Origin: Bacillota bacterium
GTDB lineage: Bacteria > Bacillota > Clostridia > Acetivibrionales > DSM-1351
Reading direction: 5' to 3'
Assembly: GCA_023436485.1 (NCBI GenBank)
Contig: JAEZIU010000169.1
Coordinates: 1-62,892 of the forward strand
Length of the DNA: 62,892 bases
Shown here: piece after piece, positions 44,958 to 54,057 of the stretch
Layout of the letters: each line of letters begins with the position of its first letter
Numbering within the stretch: position 1 is the stretch's first letter
Made by a program: the position numbers and the translations under genes
Notes under the pieces: model-generated
What the model was told of the DNA's origin: nothing
The model's input: the letters and a program-made list of their open reading frames with translations, nothing else
The model's database searches: none

Positions 44958-46157
44958 ATGAGGTTGGGTAAAGCCGGAAATAATAAGCTATTAAAAGAGA
45001 TTAATGAGACATCATTACTTGAATTAATAAGAATAAACAAGCAGGTTTCGAAAGCTGAGCTTGCACAAATAACCGGACTTTCACCTACTGCATGTGGAAC
45101 AATAGTAACAAATCTGCTTGACAAAGGGTATATCCGTAAGGCAGGAATAGGAACATCCAAGGGCGGCAGGAGGCCAATACTGTATGAATTAACCCCGAGA
45201 AGCTATTTTTCCATAGGAGTGGACATTGACATTGATTATATGCGTTTTATTCTAATGGATATTACCGGGCAAGTTGAATTCAGGGACAAGATATCCTGTG
45301 ATTTTGCCCGGGCCGCTTCGGAGTCAATACGGCTTATGGAAGAAAAAATAGCTGAAATTATAAAAAACCACAACATTGGACACGAAAGATTACTCGGAGT
45401 GGGAGTATCTGTTCCGGGGATGGTTGACAACCTTACACATGAGATAATATTCGCTCCGAATCTTGGTTGGGAACAGGTGGATTTGGAACACATGATGGCC
45501 GAAATGGGAGACTTCCCCATATATGTTGATAATGAAGCAATGTGTTCTGCGTTATGTGAAAACTGGATAGGATGCTGTATGGATGAAAGTGATTTTGTAT
45601 GTATAAATATGAAGTCAGGAATAGGTTCCAGTATCTTTGCAGCCGGAAATCTGTACAGAGGATGTTGTGGAAGTGCAGGGGAGATAGGTCACATAACTGT
45701 TGACCAGAATGGGCCAAGATGTGCCTGCGGAAACTATGGCTGCCTTGAAGCATTGATCTCAGCAAGAACTATGGTAGAAAAGGCACAAAAGTTGGTAAGG
45801 CAAGGGTTAATTGCCGACTTTGAAGACGTTGAAGCGATAACTGTCGACGATATTTTCAGACTGGCACGTGAAGGAAATGAGTCAGCCAGAATAATTTTGG
45901 TAGAGGCAGCAGGGTATCTGGGGCTTGCAATAGCAAACCTAATAAATACCGTAAATCCTTCGAAAATAGTTCTTGGCAAAGAATTAGTCAAGTTTTCGGA
46001 AGATATCATGGATCATTTAAAGAGTATCGCATCAGCCAAAGCACTTAAGTATCCGGCCTCTAGAGTAGAAGTAGTTGTATCAAAAATTGGAGAGGATTCG
46101 TCAGCTTTGGGTGCGGCAATAATACCATTAAAAAAGCTCTTTGGCTACAGGTTATAG
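44958..46157 (+). CDS. xylR: ROK-family transcriptional repressor XylR
   Basis: 399 residues. A winged helix occupies residues 15-75 (ELIRINKQVSKAELAQITGL followed by SPTACGTIVTNLLDKGYI). The ROK sugar-binding domain follows, with the zinc motif CACGNYGCLEALIS near 255. GVDIDIDYMRF and GVGVSVPGMV mark the ROK fold. Xylose or a related sugar should relieve repression at the palindrome over the xylB promoter, giving autoregulation because xylR is inside the operon. ATG with GGGGG upstream. Confidence 0.9.
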   Translation: MRLGKAGNNKLLKEINETSLLELIRINKQVSKAELAQITGLSPTACGTIVTNLLDKGYIRKAGIGTSKGGRRPILYELTPRSYFSIGVDIDIDYMRFILMDITGQVEFRDKISCDFARAASESIRLMEEKIAEIIKNHNIGHERLLGVGVSVPGMVDNLTHEIIFAPNLGWEQVDLEHMMAEMGDFPIYVDNEAMCSALCENWIGCCMDESDFVCINMKSGIGSSIFAAGNLYRGCCGSAGEIGHITVDQNGPRCACGNYGCLEALISARTMVEKAQKLVRQGLIADFEDVEAITVDDIFRLAREGNESARIILVEAAGYLGLAIANLINTVNPSKIVLGKELVKFSEDIMDHLKSIASAKALKYPASRVEVVVSKIGEDSSALGAAIIPLKKLFGYRL

Positions 46158-46213
46158 GGCTAATATATTTGAAAATGTTAGGAAATATAAAATAAAAACG
46201 GAGGGATTTTAAT

Positions 46214-47533
46214 ATGTCAGAAGTATTTAGCGGTATTTCAAACATCAAATTTGAAGGAAGCGGATCAGATAATCCATTAGCTTTTAAGTACTACAACCCC
46301 AAGGCAGTTATCGGCGGAAAGACAATGGAAGAACATCTGAGATTTGCAGTAGCGTATTGGCATACTTTTGCAGCACCAGGTGCTGACATGTTCGGTGCAG
46401 GATCATATGTAAGACCTTGGAACACAATATCCGATCCCCTGGAAATTGCAAAATACAAAGTTGAAGCAAACTTCGAATTCATTGAAAAGCTTGGAGCTCC
46501 TTTCTTCGCTTTCCATGACAGAGATATTGCTCCGGAAGGTGACACACTTGCTGAAACAAATAAGAATCTTGATGTAATAGTTTCAGTAATTAAAGATAGA
46601 ATGAAATCAAGCCCGGTAAAATTATTATGGGGAACCACAAATGCTTTCGGAAATCCTAGATTTATGCATGGAGCATCTACTTCACCAAACGCTGACATAT
46701 TCGCATATGCAGCAGCTCAGGTTAAGAAGGCTATGGAAATTACAAAAGAATTAGGTGGAGAAAACTATGTATTCTGGGGTGGTAGAGAAGGTTATGAAAC
46801 TCTCCTCAATACAGATATGAAGCTGGAACTTGATAATTTGGCAAGATTCTTAAAGATGGCTGTTAACTATGCTAAGGAAATTGGTTTTGACGGACAATTC
46901 TTAATCGAACCAAAGCCAAAGGAACCAACAAAGCATCAGTATGACTTTGATACAGCTACAGTTATAGGCTTCTTGAAGACATACGGTTTGGACCCATACT
47001 TCAAGATGAACATTGAAGCTAACCATGCTACATTGGCAGGACATACCTTCCAACATGAACTTGCTATGTGCAGAATCAATAATATGCTTGGAAGTATCGA
47101 TGCTAACCAGGGTGATGTAATGCTCGGATGGGATACAGACCAATTCCCAACAAACCTCTATGATTCTACTCTTGCAATGTTGGAAGTATTAAAGGCAGGC
47201 GGATTGACAAAGGGTGGTTTGAACTTTGACTCAAAAGTTAGAAGAGGATCATTTGAACCATCTGACTTGTTCTATGGGCACATTGCAGGTATGGATACTT
47301 TTGCAAAGGGCCTTATCATAGCTAACAAGATCATGGAAGACGGTAAGTTTGATGCATTTGTTGCTGACAGATACTCAAGCTACACAACTGGTATCGGTAA
47401 AGATATCGTTGATGGAAAAGTTGGCTTTAAGGAATTAGAACAACACGCACTTAATGCAAAGATCCAGAACAAATCCGGACGTCAGGAAATGCTGGAAGCT
47501 TTATTAAATCAGTATATACTAGAAGCAAAATAA
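46214..47533 (+). CDS. xylA: Xylose isomerase
   Basis: 439 residues, the long (class II) type. Converts D-xylose to D-xylulose. The catalytic His lies in FAFHDRDIAPEG. WGGREGYETLLNTD, IEPKPKEPTKHQYD and MNIEANHATLAGHTFQHEL carry the metal ligands. RBS GGAGGG is 8 bases before ATG. Last gene of the xyl operon; a strong terminator follows. Confidence 0.97.
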   Translation: MSEVFSGISNIKFEGSGSDNPLAFKYYNPKAVIGGKTMEEHLRFAVAYWHTFAAPGADMFGAGSYVRPWNTISDPLEIAKYKVEANFEFIEKLGAPFFAFHDRDIAPEGDTLAETNKNLDVIVSVIKDRMKSSPVKLLWGTTNAFGNPRFMHGASTSPNADIFAYAAAQVKKAMEITKELGGENYVFWGGREGYETLLNTDMKLELDNLARFLKMAVNYAKEIGFDGQFLIEPKPKEPTKHQYDFDTATVIGFLKTYGLDPYFKMNIEANHATLAGHTFQHELAMCRINNMLGSIDANQGDVMLGWDTDQFPTNLYDSTLAMLEVLKAGGLTKGGLNFDSKVRRGSFEPSDLFYGHIAGMDTFAKGLIIANKIMEDGKFDAFVADRYSSYTTGIGKDIVDGKVGFKELEQHALNAKIQNKSGRQEMLEALLNQYILEAK

Positions 47534-47551
47534 GCTTAAACTTCAAAAGCA

Positions 47552-47585
47552 AGAACCCCTTGGACGCGATTGCTCAAGGGGTTCT
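47552..47585 (+). terminator. Terminator of the xyl operon
   Basis: AGAACCCCTTG and CAAGGGGTTCT pair perfectly around a 12-base loop. Only a short weak T-run follows. Confidence 0.8.
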
Positions 47586-47679
47586 CAACTTTTAATGGTA
47601 ATTAATTACATTTACTAAAAGTGTATTATAAAAGACAGAAAAAAAGTCTTGCATAATTACATTAAATGGTATAATATAT

Positions 47680-47968
47680 ATTTTGTTACATAGATTACTA
47701 AATTTCTATATTATTCTTTTAACTTTCGCGCCTCTTATTCAGAAAGTTTTGCAATTACCCTTCGTATATATTACTTATATATTCAACATGCTATAAAATT
47801 ATAATATTTTAAAGGATTATAATAGGCAATAGGTCTGCCCTGTCCCAATTCACGTTAAATATACGATTATAACGTGTAAAAACCATATCTTGAAACTAAC
47901 TAAAAAATAGATATATTTCCTTCTAAAGTCCTTACGCATGAAGCAATCCGTGCGTAGGGAGTTTTTTT
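47680..47968 (+). ncRNA. Candidate small RNA of unknown function
   Basis: A TTGCAT...TAATAT promoter-like pair (47649-47677, spacing 17) precedes about 285 gene-free bases that end in a proper plus-strand terminator. They include AACTTTC/GAAAGTT and ACGTT/AACGT stem arms. No plus-strand gene explains that terminator. No known RNA family is recognised, so confidence is low. Confidence 0.35.
47929..47968 (+). terminator. Plus-strand terminator without an assigned gene
   Basis: TCCTTACGCA pairs with TGCGTAGGGA (one G-T) across a 12-base loop, followed by seven Ts after a G. The T-run is on the plus strand, so it does not serve the minus-strand MATE gene. Confidence 0.75.
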
Positions 47969-47974
47969 GAGGAG

Positions 47975-49336
47975 TTATACTTTCAGATACTTCCAATCTC
48001 CCTTATTCATTCGTATAAGATACATGACGGAACGTGAACAGAAATCCAAAAAGATACCAATCATAACAGCAATGAGCCCCATACCAAGAACTCTGTCGAG
48101 CGCATATGAAGGCAATACTCTCAGGGCCCATAAACCTACCAAAGACGTAATCATAACGTACTTAATATCACCGGCGGCTTTCAGTGTTGCTGAACAAATG
48201 TTGAGAACGGCAAGTAGGGGTTCAAGAACACCAAAAGTCCTTACAATCATAACAGATTCCTTTATTACTTCGGGATCATCGGAATATATTCTGGCCAATA
48301 AAGGAGCAAATGCAAACATAAAAATACCAAGAACAAAACCAAAGATCATGGTGATTTTTAAGCCCTCGTACGAATAATTATTTGCCTTGTCATAATTTTT
48401 TTCACCAAGGCTCTGTCCTACGAGAGTTGTATTTGCTATTGCAAAACCGAATATCGGGAAAAAAGCAATCGCATTAATATTGATTCCAATCTGGTAAGCA
48501 GCCATTGCAACAGTACCCATGGTCACAATAATAAGCTGAAGAATGAGAAAACCTCCCTGCATAACTGCCTGCTCAATAAATCCCGGGACACCAATATTTA
48601 TAATTCTTCTCATTAGCTGGGGTTTCAAACGGTAATTATCTTTAAGACTAAGGTTAAGTTTAAGTCCTTTACGGTTATAAAGGACAAGAACTCTTATGGT
48701 TACACCGATAATTCTTGAGGCAGTTACTGCAATAGCAGATCCTGCTACGCCCATTCCCGGGATATGCAGAAAAGGTACACCGAAAATTAAAACAGTGTTA
48801 AGGATAATATTTATTATATTAACTCCTCCTGTAATATACATAGGAGTCTTTGTATCTCCGGCACCTCTCATTGCTCCTGATACAATTATATCCAGAACAA
48901 AAAAGGGAAGACTGAACAAAATAATATTAAAATAAGTTAGACCATGGTTGAAAACTTGTACTTCTGCTCCTCCCAGAAATAAATTAAGAATGGGACTTGA
49001 GAAGGCTTTTCCTAATACCAATAGAAATATTCCTACAACAAGAGCCATGTATCCGGACTGAACCAAAGTTCTTTTGGCCTCAGTATGATTTCCTTCTCCC
49101 GTTACCCTTGCTATAACCACTGTGGTTCCTATTGATAGTCCTGAAAAGACAGTCTGCAGGAAGTTGATGAGCATGTTGACCATACCGACCCCTGCCAAGG
49201 CTGCTGTACCGATCCAGCTCATGAACACCGTAGAAATGATACCTACCAGCATTTCAAGAATCTGCTCAGTAATAGAAGGCCAGGCAAGACCGATAATTTC
49301 TTTGTCAATTTCTTTGTTTAGCTTAAACTTTTTCAT
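47975..49336 (-). CDS. MATE-family multidrug/metabolite exporter
   Basis: 453 residues with about 12 hydrophobic helices. The opening WPSITEQILEMLVGIISTVFMSWIG and internal SGAMRGAGDTKTPMY and VGQSLGEKNYDKA match the MATE/DinF group of cation-coupled exporters. The start ATG has a GGGGT site about 9 bases upstream. A single gene with no regulator directly linked. Substrate unknown. Confidence 0.9.
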   Translation of the reverse strand: MKKFKLNKEIDKEIIGLAWPSITEQILEMLVGIISTVFMSWIGTAALAGVGMVNMLINFLQTVFSGLSIGTTVVIARVTGEGNHTEAKRTLVQSGYMALVVGIFLLVLGKAFSSPILNLFLGGAEVQVFNHGLTYFNIILFSLPFFVLDIIVSGAMRGAGDTKTPMYITGGVNIINIILNTVLIFGVPFLHIPGMGVAGSAIAVTASRIIGVTIRVLVLYNRKGLKLNLSLKDNYRLKPQLMRRIINIGVPGFIEQAVMQGGFLILQLIIVTMGTVAMAAYQIGININAIAFFPIFGFAIANTTLVGQSLGEKNYDKANNYSYEGLKITMIFGFVLGIFMFAFAPLLARIYSDDPEVIKESVMIVRTFGVLEPLLAVLNICSATLKAAGDIKYVMITSLVGLWALRVLPSYALDRVLGMGLIAVMIGIFLDFCSRSVMYLIRMNKGDWKYLKV

Positions 49337-49449
49337 GAAAATGTGACCCCGTATAATATTATTTAAACTATTATTATAGACCTATAACTCTGGCGTGTCA
49401 CCTATAAAATCATATTAAGTCAATCAATAAAATAGGTTATAAATTACAC

Positions 49450-50235
49450 TTAATAACGGGAAGGTGGCACCCCATATTTTTTCTTAAACATTTTTGAAAA
49501 ATTGTAGATGTCGTCATAGCCGGTGCTTCTACCTGCCTCTGCTACTGTGTAACCATGTTTGGAAAGAAGAAATGCAGCTTTCTCCAGCCTGTAATTGACA
49601 ATAAAATCCTGAGGTGTAGTCCCAGTGTGCTTATGGAAAATCCTACATAAATATCTTCTGTCAATACCAAGCATATTTGCTATACTTTCCACAGATATCT
49701 GGTTTGAATAATTGGACATGATATAGTCCTTGGCACGTTTACAGTAAACACCGGGTGTAGACCCTTTAGATGTTGGACTAAATTCTTCTGAAAGGTATGA
49801 AAACATTTCAAAGATTTTTCCGCACAAGTATAATTCTGATGAGTGCTGCATGTTTTCAGCATCCTTCATACTTAAAAAGGTATTTCTTAAAGATGGTATA
49901 TGCATTGTACAAATATCATCCGAAAACCCACTGTTTTTCAGCATATCAGGAGCTAAACTTCCGTTAAACCCAATCCATATATATTCCCATGGATTTTCAT
50001 TATCGGCCTTATAAAAGGTCAATTCGTAAGGACGTATCAAAAACAGACAGTCTTTGGATAAAGGAAAGCGTTTCCCGGCTCTCTCAAAAACACCATTTCC
50101 GGAAACAACATAGTGAATTAAATAATATTCACGTGAAGCAGGACCAAAAAAATGCCCATTATCACATGACTCCCACCCGCATATTAGTGGGTTTATATCA
50201 TTAAAGCATTTATTCAATAGAGGAATATTGTGCAT
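49450..50235 (-). CDS. AraC-family transcriptional regulator
   Basis: 261 residues. The N-terminal cupin-like arm (about 10-150) contains YYLIHYVVSGNGVFERAGK, and the C-terminal AraC double helix-turn-helix (about 165-258) contains VESIANMLGIDRRYLCRIFHKH and GTTPQDFIVNYRLEKA. The family usually senses a sugar or stress ligand. ATG 50235 has AAGGGG about 10 bases upstream; an in-frame GTG at 50262 is less likely. The GH4 glycosidase lies 0.8 kb away, so it is a candidate regulator of it. Confidence 0.9.
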   Translation of the reverse strand: MHNIPLLNKCFNDINPLICGWESCDNGHFFGPASREYYLIHYVVSGNGVFERAGKRFPLSKDCLFLIRPYELTFYKADNENPWEYIWIGFNGSLAPDMLKNSGFSDDICTMHIPSLRNTFLSMKDAENMQHSSELYLCGKIFEMFSYLSEEFSPTSKGSTPGVYCKRAKDYIMSNYSNQISVESIANMLGIDRRYLCRIFHKHTGTTPQDFIVNYRLEKAAFLLSKHGYTVAEAGRSTGYDDIYNFSKMFKKKYGVPPSRY

Positions 50236-50258
50236 TTTAAAACGACCCCTTAGTATAT

Positions 50259-50900
50259 TCACCTATATTCAATAACTTCACTCACATTTCTGAGTTTTTT
50301 CTCCCGAGGAACATAGTTGGGAATACCTACGGGAACAACGCTTATAAGTCTTAAATCATCTCTTACGTTTAAAAGGTCTTTAATTTGGGGTTCACCAATT
50401 ACAGGGTCATTCATCCAACAGGCTCCATAGCCTTTTTCAGTTATGGCAAGAAGCATATTTTGGACAGCGGCACCAATTGACAGAATATCAGGGTAAGCAA
50501 GGGCGTCCAGCATTTCCCTTTTTGAGAAACCCTTTTCGGAGAAAGCCTTGGAAACTCTTTCGTCATAGTAATTCAGCTTGTCAAGAAATACGAATATAAC
50601 CAGAGGAGCATTTTTGAAAAAACTCGTTGCCTTTTCTCTGGAAATCAGGAATTCTTCATTTGCTTCAGTGAAACCTGTCCCATAGAATTCTCTGGCACTT
50701 CTTGCAGTTTCCACTGCAAGCCTCTCAATTAAAGCTTTGTCTTCCACGGCAACAAAGTGCCAGCACTGGCTGTTACATCCGCTTGGTGCATTTACGGCAC
50801 AAGAAATAAAATATTCAATATCCTCATGTAAAACAGGTGTTTCTTTAAATTTACGTATACTTCTTCTTTTTGCTATAAGATTATATAGATTATTCTCCAA
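50259..50900 (-). CDS. Nitroreductase-family FMN oxidoreductase
   Basis: 213 residues. The FMN-binding opening is IAKRRSIRKFKETPV. The APSGCNSQCWHFVAV segment has PSGCN where PSxxN is usual, and IGAAVQNMLLAITEKGYGACW is near the end. Reduces nitro or quinone compounds with NAD(P)H; the natural substrate cannot be told. Start TTG 50900 with AAAGGATG about 8 bases upstream. It probably shares a transcript with the AraC regulator that begins 23 bases further on. Confidence 0.88.
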   Translation of the reverse strand: MENNLYNLIAKRRSIRKFKETPVLHEDIEYFISCAVNAPSGCNSQCWHFVAVEDKALIERLAVETARSAREFYGTGFTEANEEFLISREKATSFFKNAPLVIFVFLDKLNYYDERVSKAFSEKGFSKREMLDALAYPDILSIGAAVQNMLLAITEKGYGACWMNDPVIGEPQIKDLLNVRDDLRLISVVPVGIPNYVPREKKLRNVSEVIEYR

Positions 50901-51056
50901 ATGAAATTCATCCTTTCAAATACTGCATTCTTTTATATATTCAATTAAACCCAATAGTTACATTATAACAAATATAAGTTACATTATTCAATTTTCGGAT
51001 TATGTAATTCTGGTATTCTATAGATAGAGTTTAATTGGTGTGGAGGGATAACAACA

Positions 51057-52382
51057 ATGGTCAAAATAACATTTATGGGTGCCGGTAGTACTGTATTTGC
51101 AAAAAATGTACTGGGTGACAGTATGTGTACCGAGGCTCTGGCAGATGGTGAAATACGACTGTATGACATTGCCGGCGATAGACTTAAGGAGTCTCAGATA
51201 ATGCTGGAAGCAATAAATAGGAATGTAAATAAGGGAAGGGCTAAAATAAAAACCTATTTAGGAGTTGAAAACAGAAAGGAGGCCCTTCGAGACGCAGACT
51301 TTGTTATAAATGCCATTCAGGTTGGCGGATATGATCCATGTACGATTATTGATTTTGAAATTCCCAAAAAGTATGGATTAAGGCAAACAATTGCAGATAC
51401 ACTGGGCATTGGCGGAATAATGCGTACACTTAGGACAATACCCGTTCTGGAGGACTTTGCAAGAGATATCGAAGAAGTCTGTCCCAACGCTTGGTTTTTG
51501 AATTATACAAATCCTATGGCTATGTTGTCCGGATATATGCAGAGATACACCGGGGTAAAAACAGTGGGATTGTGCCATAGTGTACAAATTTGTTCCCAGG
51601 ATTTGTTGAAAGCCTTGGATATGGAAGATCGGCTGGAAGGAAGAAGGGAACTGATAGCTGGTATAAACCATATGGGATGGTTGCTTGAAATATATGATAA
51701 GAACGGTAATGACCTTTACCCTGAGATTAAAAGACGTGCAAAAGAAAAAAATCAAAACGAGAAGCATTATGACATGGTAAGATATGATTACATTGAAAAA
51801 TTAGGGTATTACTGCACTGAATCAAGTGAACACAATGCGGAATACAATCCCTACTTTATAAAATCCTCATATCCCGAACTTATAGATAAATTCAATATAC
51901 CTCTTGATGAATACCCCAGAAGATGCATCTACCAGATTAACGAGTGGAATAAACAAAGGGATGAGTTAATGAGCAATCAGGCTCTAAACCATACCAGATC
52001 AAGCGAGTATGCATCTTACATTATGGAGGCAATAGTAACAAATAAACCTTTTAAAATCGGTGGAAATGTAATTAATAAAGGCGGTCTGATTGAGAACCTT
52101 CCCCACGAAGCATGTGTTGAAGTACCTTGTATGGTTGATGGTATGGGTGTTAATCCGTGCAGAGTGGGACGATTGCCTGTACAATTGGCAGCAATGAATA
52201 TGACCAACATTAACGTCCAGCTAATAACTATTGAAGCAGCAGTCACAAGAAAGAAGGAGCATATTTATCATGCAGCTATGCTGGATCCGCACACGGGTGC
52301 TGAAATGACTCTTGATAACATAGTTAAAATGGTTGATGAACTAATAGAGGCACATGGCAGTTGGCTCCCCAAATTTAAATAA
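51057..52382 (+). CDS. melA: GH4 family glycosidase, alpha-galactosidase-like
   Basis: 441 residues of the NAD+- and Mn2+-dependent GH4 family. The N-terminal NAD motif is ITFMGAGSTVFAKNVLGD. NYTNPMAML, GLCHSVQ (metal-binding Cys) and GINHMGWLLE (metal-binding His) follow in the alpha-galactosidase/galacturonidase form of the family, not the 6-phospho-glycosidase form. Cytoplasmic. ATG has GGAGGG 9 bases upstream. Exact sugar specificity is inferred. Confidence 0.85.
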   Translation: MVKITFMGAGSTVFAKNVLGDSMCTEALADGEIRLYDIAGDRLKESQIMLEAINRNVNKGRAKIKTYLGVENRKEALRDADFVINAIQVGGYDPCTIIDFEIPKKYGLRQTIADTLGIGGIMRTLRTIPVLEDFARDIEEVCPNAWFLNYTNPMAMLSGYMQRYTGVKTVGLCHSVQICSQDLLKALDMEDRLEGRRELIAGINHMGWLLEIYDKNGNDLYPEIKRRAKEKNQNEKHYDMVRYDYIEKLGYYCTESSEHNAEYNPYFIKSSYPELIDKFNIPLDEYPRRCIYQINEWNKQRDELMSNQALNHTRSSEYASYIMEAIVTNKPFKIGGNVINKGGLIENLPHEACVEVPCMVDGMGVNPCRVGRLPVQLAAMNMTNINVQLITIEAAVTRKKEHIYHAAMLDPHTGAEMTLDNIVKMVDELIEAHGSWLPKFK

Positions 52383-52399
52383 GTAATAAAAATATAAAA

Positions 52400-52433
52400 A
52401 ATAACTTTAAGCTATGCTTAGAGTTATTTTTTT
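52400..52433 (+). terminator. Terminator after the GH4 gene
   Basis: AATAACTTTAAGC pairs with GCTTAGAGTTATT (two mismatches at most) around TAT, followed by a run of seven Ts. Confidence 0.82.
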
Positions 52434-52563
52434 GTCTGTTTATATATAAAAACTCTCTCTTAACACAATTCAATACATAAACATAATTTTGACTTACTAC
52501 ATGTATGCAGAATTATATTTATAATAATTTTGATATTGTAACAATATATTTCGCTAAATTCTA

Positions 52564-52592
52564 TTGACACAAAATAGTTCAGAATATATAAT
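52564..52592 (+). promoter_or_regulatory. Promoter of the amino-acid oxidation operon
   Basis: TTGACA at 52564-52569 and TATAAT at 52587-52592 with 17-base spacing, both perfect. The downstream genes are closely packed from 52710 to 60703. Confidence 0.88.
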
Positions 52593-52709
52593 AGCAAACA
52601 TATAATATTACTAGGGATAATACAACAGAGTGATAAATTACTGAAATTATGATAGAGGTACGCGGTTTTTGTGGTGCCAATAACTGTGGGCAAATCGGAG
52701 GTTAAAAAA

Positions 52710-54026
52710 ATGGAAAAGAGATATTGGGTAGAAAAAATTGAAACTATAGACAGAGATGAGCTGGAAGCTTACCAATTGGAGCATGTCAAGTCACAGATAA
52801 AGCTGGTATATGAAAAATCTCCATATTACAGGGAGAGTTTTGAGGGAGCTGGAGTCACACCAGATAATATAAAAACTCTGGACGATATAAGAAAATTTCC
52901 TATACTTACAAAACACATAATTAGAGAGAGACAGAACGAAAAGCCAATATTAGGCGACTTGATAACGGTAGATGAAGAAAAAGTGGTGTTTATATCGTCC
53001 TCTAGTGGCTCTACTGGGAAACCAACTGCCAGCCCCTTCAGTAAAGTTGATTTTGATGAGTTTCAGGAGGTTGAGAGCAGATTATTCTGGCAGGTAGGCA
53101 TGAGACCAAAGGATAGATACATACATGCACTTAATTTTTCACTTTTTGTTGGTGGGCCGGATGTAATAGGGGCACAGAATCTCGGAGCACTGTGCATATG
53201 GGCTGGAACAATTCCTACCGACAGGCTGCTGTTTATATTGCAGGAATACCAACCAAACATAATATGGACAACGCCGTCTTACGCCTGGTATTTGGGAGAA
53301 ACTGCAAGAGAAAAGGGAATAGACATAAAAACAGACTTGTCCATAAGAACAATAATAGTTGCAGGAGAACCGGGAGGCTCAATACCTGCAACCAGAAAAG
53401 CAATTGAGGACTTGTGGGGAGCCGATGTATATGATTTTTATGGAATCTCAGATATATTCGGGGCGTGTGCTGCTGCATGTGAGTATCATGAAGGACTTCA
53501 TATTGCAGAGGACCATTTGCTGGTAGAGGTAGTTGATGAGCACACGGGAGAGCCTGTGGCGGAAGGTGAAAGGGGAGAAATGCTTCTTACAACTCTAAGA
53601 AAAGAAGCCAGACCCATGATTCGTTTCAGAACGGGAGACATTGTTACATATACAAATAAAAAATGCAAGTGCGGCCGTACCCACAAGCGTATAAATATAG
53701 TTGGCAGGGTTGATGATATGTTTATTTGCGGGGGCGTAAATGTGTTTCCAAGCGATATAGAATACACTGTGAGAGATATAAAGGATTTAACAGGAGAGTA
53801 CAGGGTTACTGTACTCACAGACAACCACATTACGAAATTTAGTGTAGAGGTTGAAAAAAGATTAGGGGCTGAGACTGAGGACGAAGAACTTAAAAGGATA
53901 ATTGCCCATGAACTTAAAACCCACCTGGGAATAAAGCCAAAGGATGTTATTTTACTTTCGGAGGGAGCACTTCCAAGAGCGACCCATAAAGCTAAAAGAA
54001 TTATAGACATAAGAACTGAAAAATAA
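52710..54026 (+). CDS. Phenylacetate-CoA ligase-like AMP-forming acyl-CoA synthetase
   Basis: 438 residues from ATG 52710 (GGAGG 7 bases upstream). The P-loop SSSSGSTGKPT, YDFYGISDIFG, RTGD and INIVGRVDDMF give the adenylating-enzyme pattern in PaaK form. A cysteine pair CKCG may bind metal. PaaK enzymes activate phenylacetate or other aryl acids to CoA thioesters; in clostridia related enzymes often serve the reverse direction next to indolepyruvate-type oxidoreductases. First gene of the operon. Confidence 0.88.
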   Translation: MEKRYWVEKIETIDRDELEAYQLEHVKSQIKLVYEKSPYYRESFEGAGVTPDNIKTLDDIRKFPILTKHIIRERQNEKPILGDLITVDEEKVVFISSSSGSTGKPTASPFSKVDFDEFQEVESRLFWQVGMRPKDRYIHALNFSLFVGGPDVIGAQNLGALCIWAGTIPTDRLLFILQEYQPNIIWTTPSYAWYLGETAREKGIDIKTDLSIRTIIVAGEPGGSIPATRKAIEDLWGADVYDFYGISDIFGACAAACEYHEGLHIAEDHLLVEVVDEHTGEPVAEGERGEMLLTTLRKEARPMIRFRTGDIVTYTNKKCKCGRTHKRINIVGRVDDMFICGGVNVFPSDIEYTVRDIKDLTGEYRVTVLTDNHITKFSVEVEKRLGAETEDEELKRIIAHELKTHLGIKPKDVILLSEGALPRATHKAKRIIDIRTEK

Positions 54027-54057
54027 ATAATTAGTAGATTATGTTATGGAGGGTATA

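Larger units (their letters stand above)
47534..47974. other. Long intergenic region after xylA
   Basis: No protein-coding gene is visible in 441 bases. It contains the xylA terminator, a possible promoter at 47649-47677 and a second plus-strand terminator at 47929-47968 (see the ncRNA candidate). Confidence 0.6.
52383..52709. other. Intergenic region with terminator, promoter and leader
   Basis: 327 bases without a gene: the GH4 terminator, an AT-rich spacer, a consensus promoter at 52564-52592 and a leader of about 110 nt. The leader contains a GGTAC/GTGCC stem; no known riboswitch is recognised in it. Confidence 0.6.

Noticed and set aside
47967..48377. 136-codon plus-strand frame opposite the MATE gene
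   Set aside because: It is antisense to MATE helices and begins at the terminator T-run; no ribosome binding site.
52593..52709. Lysine or SAM riboswitch in the operon leader
   Set aside because: AGAGGTACG only faintly resembles the lysine-element start, and the rest of the conserved core is absent. No S-box core is present either.
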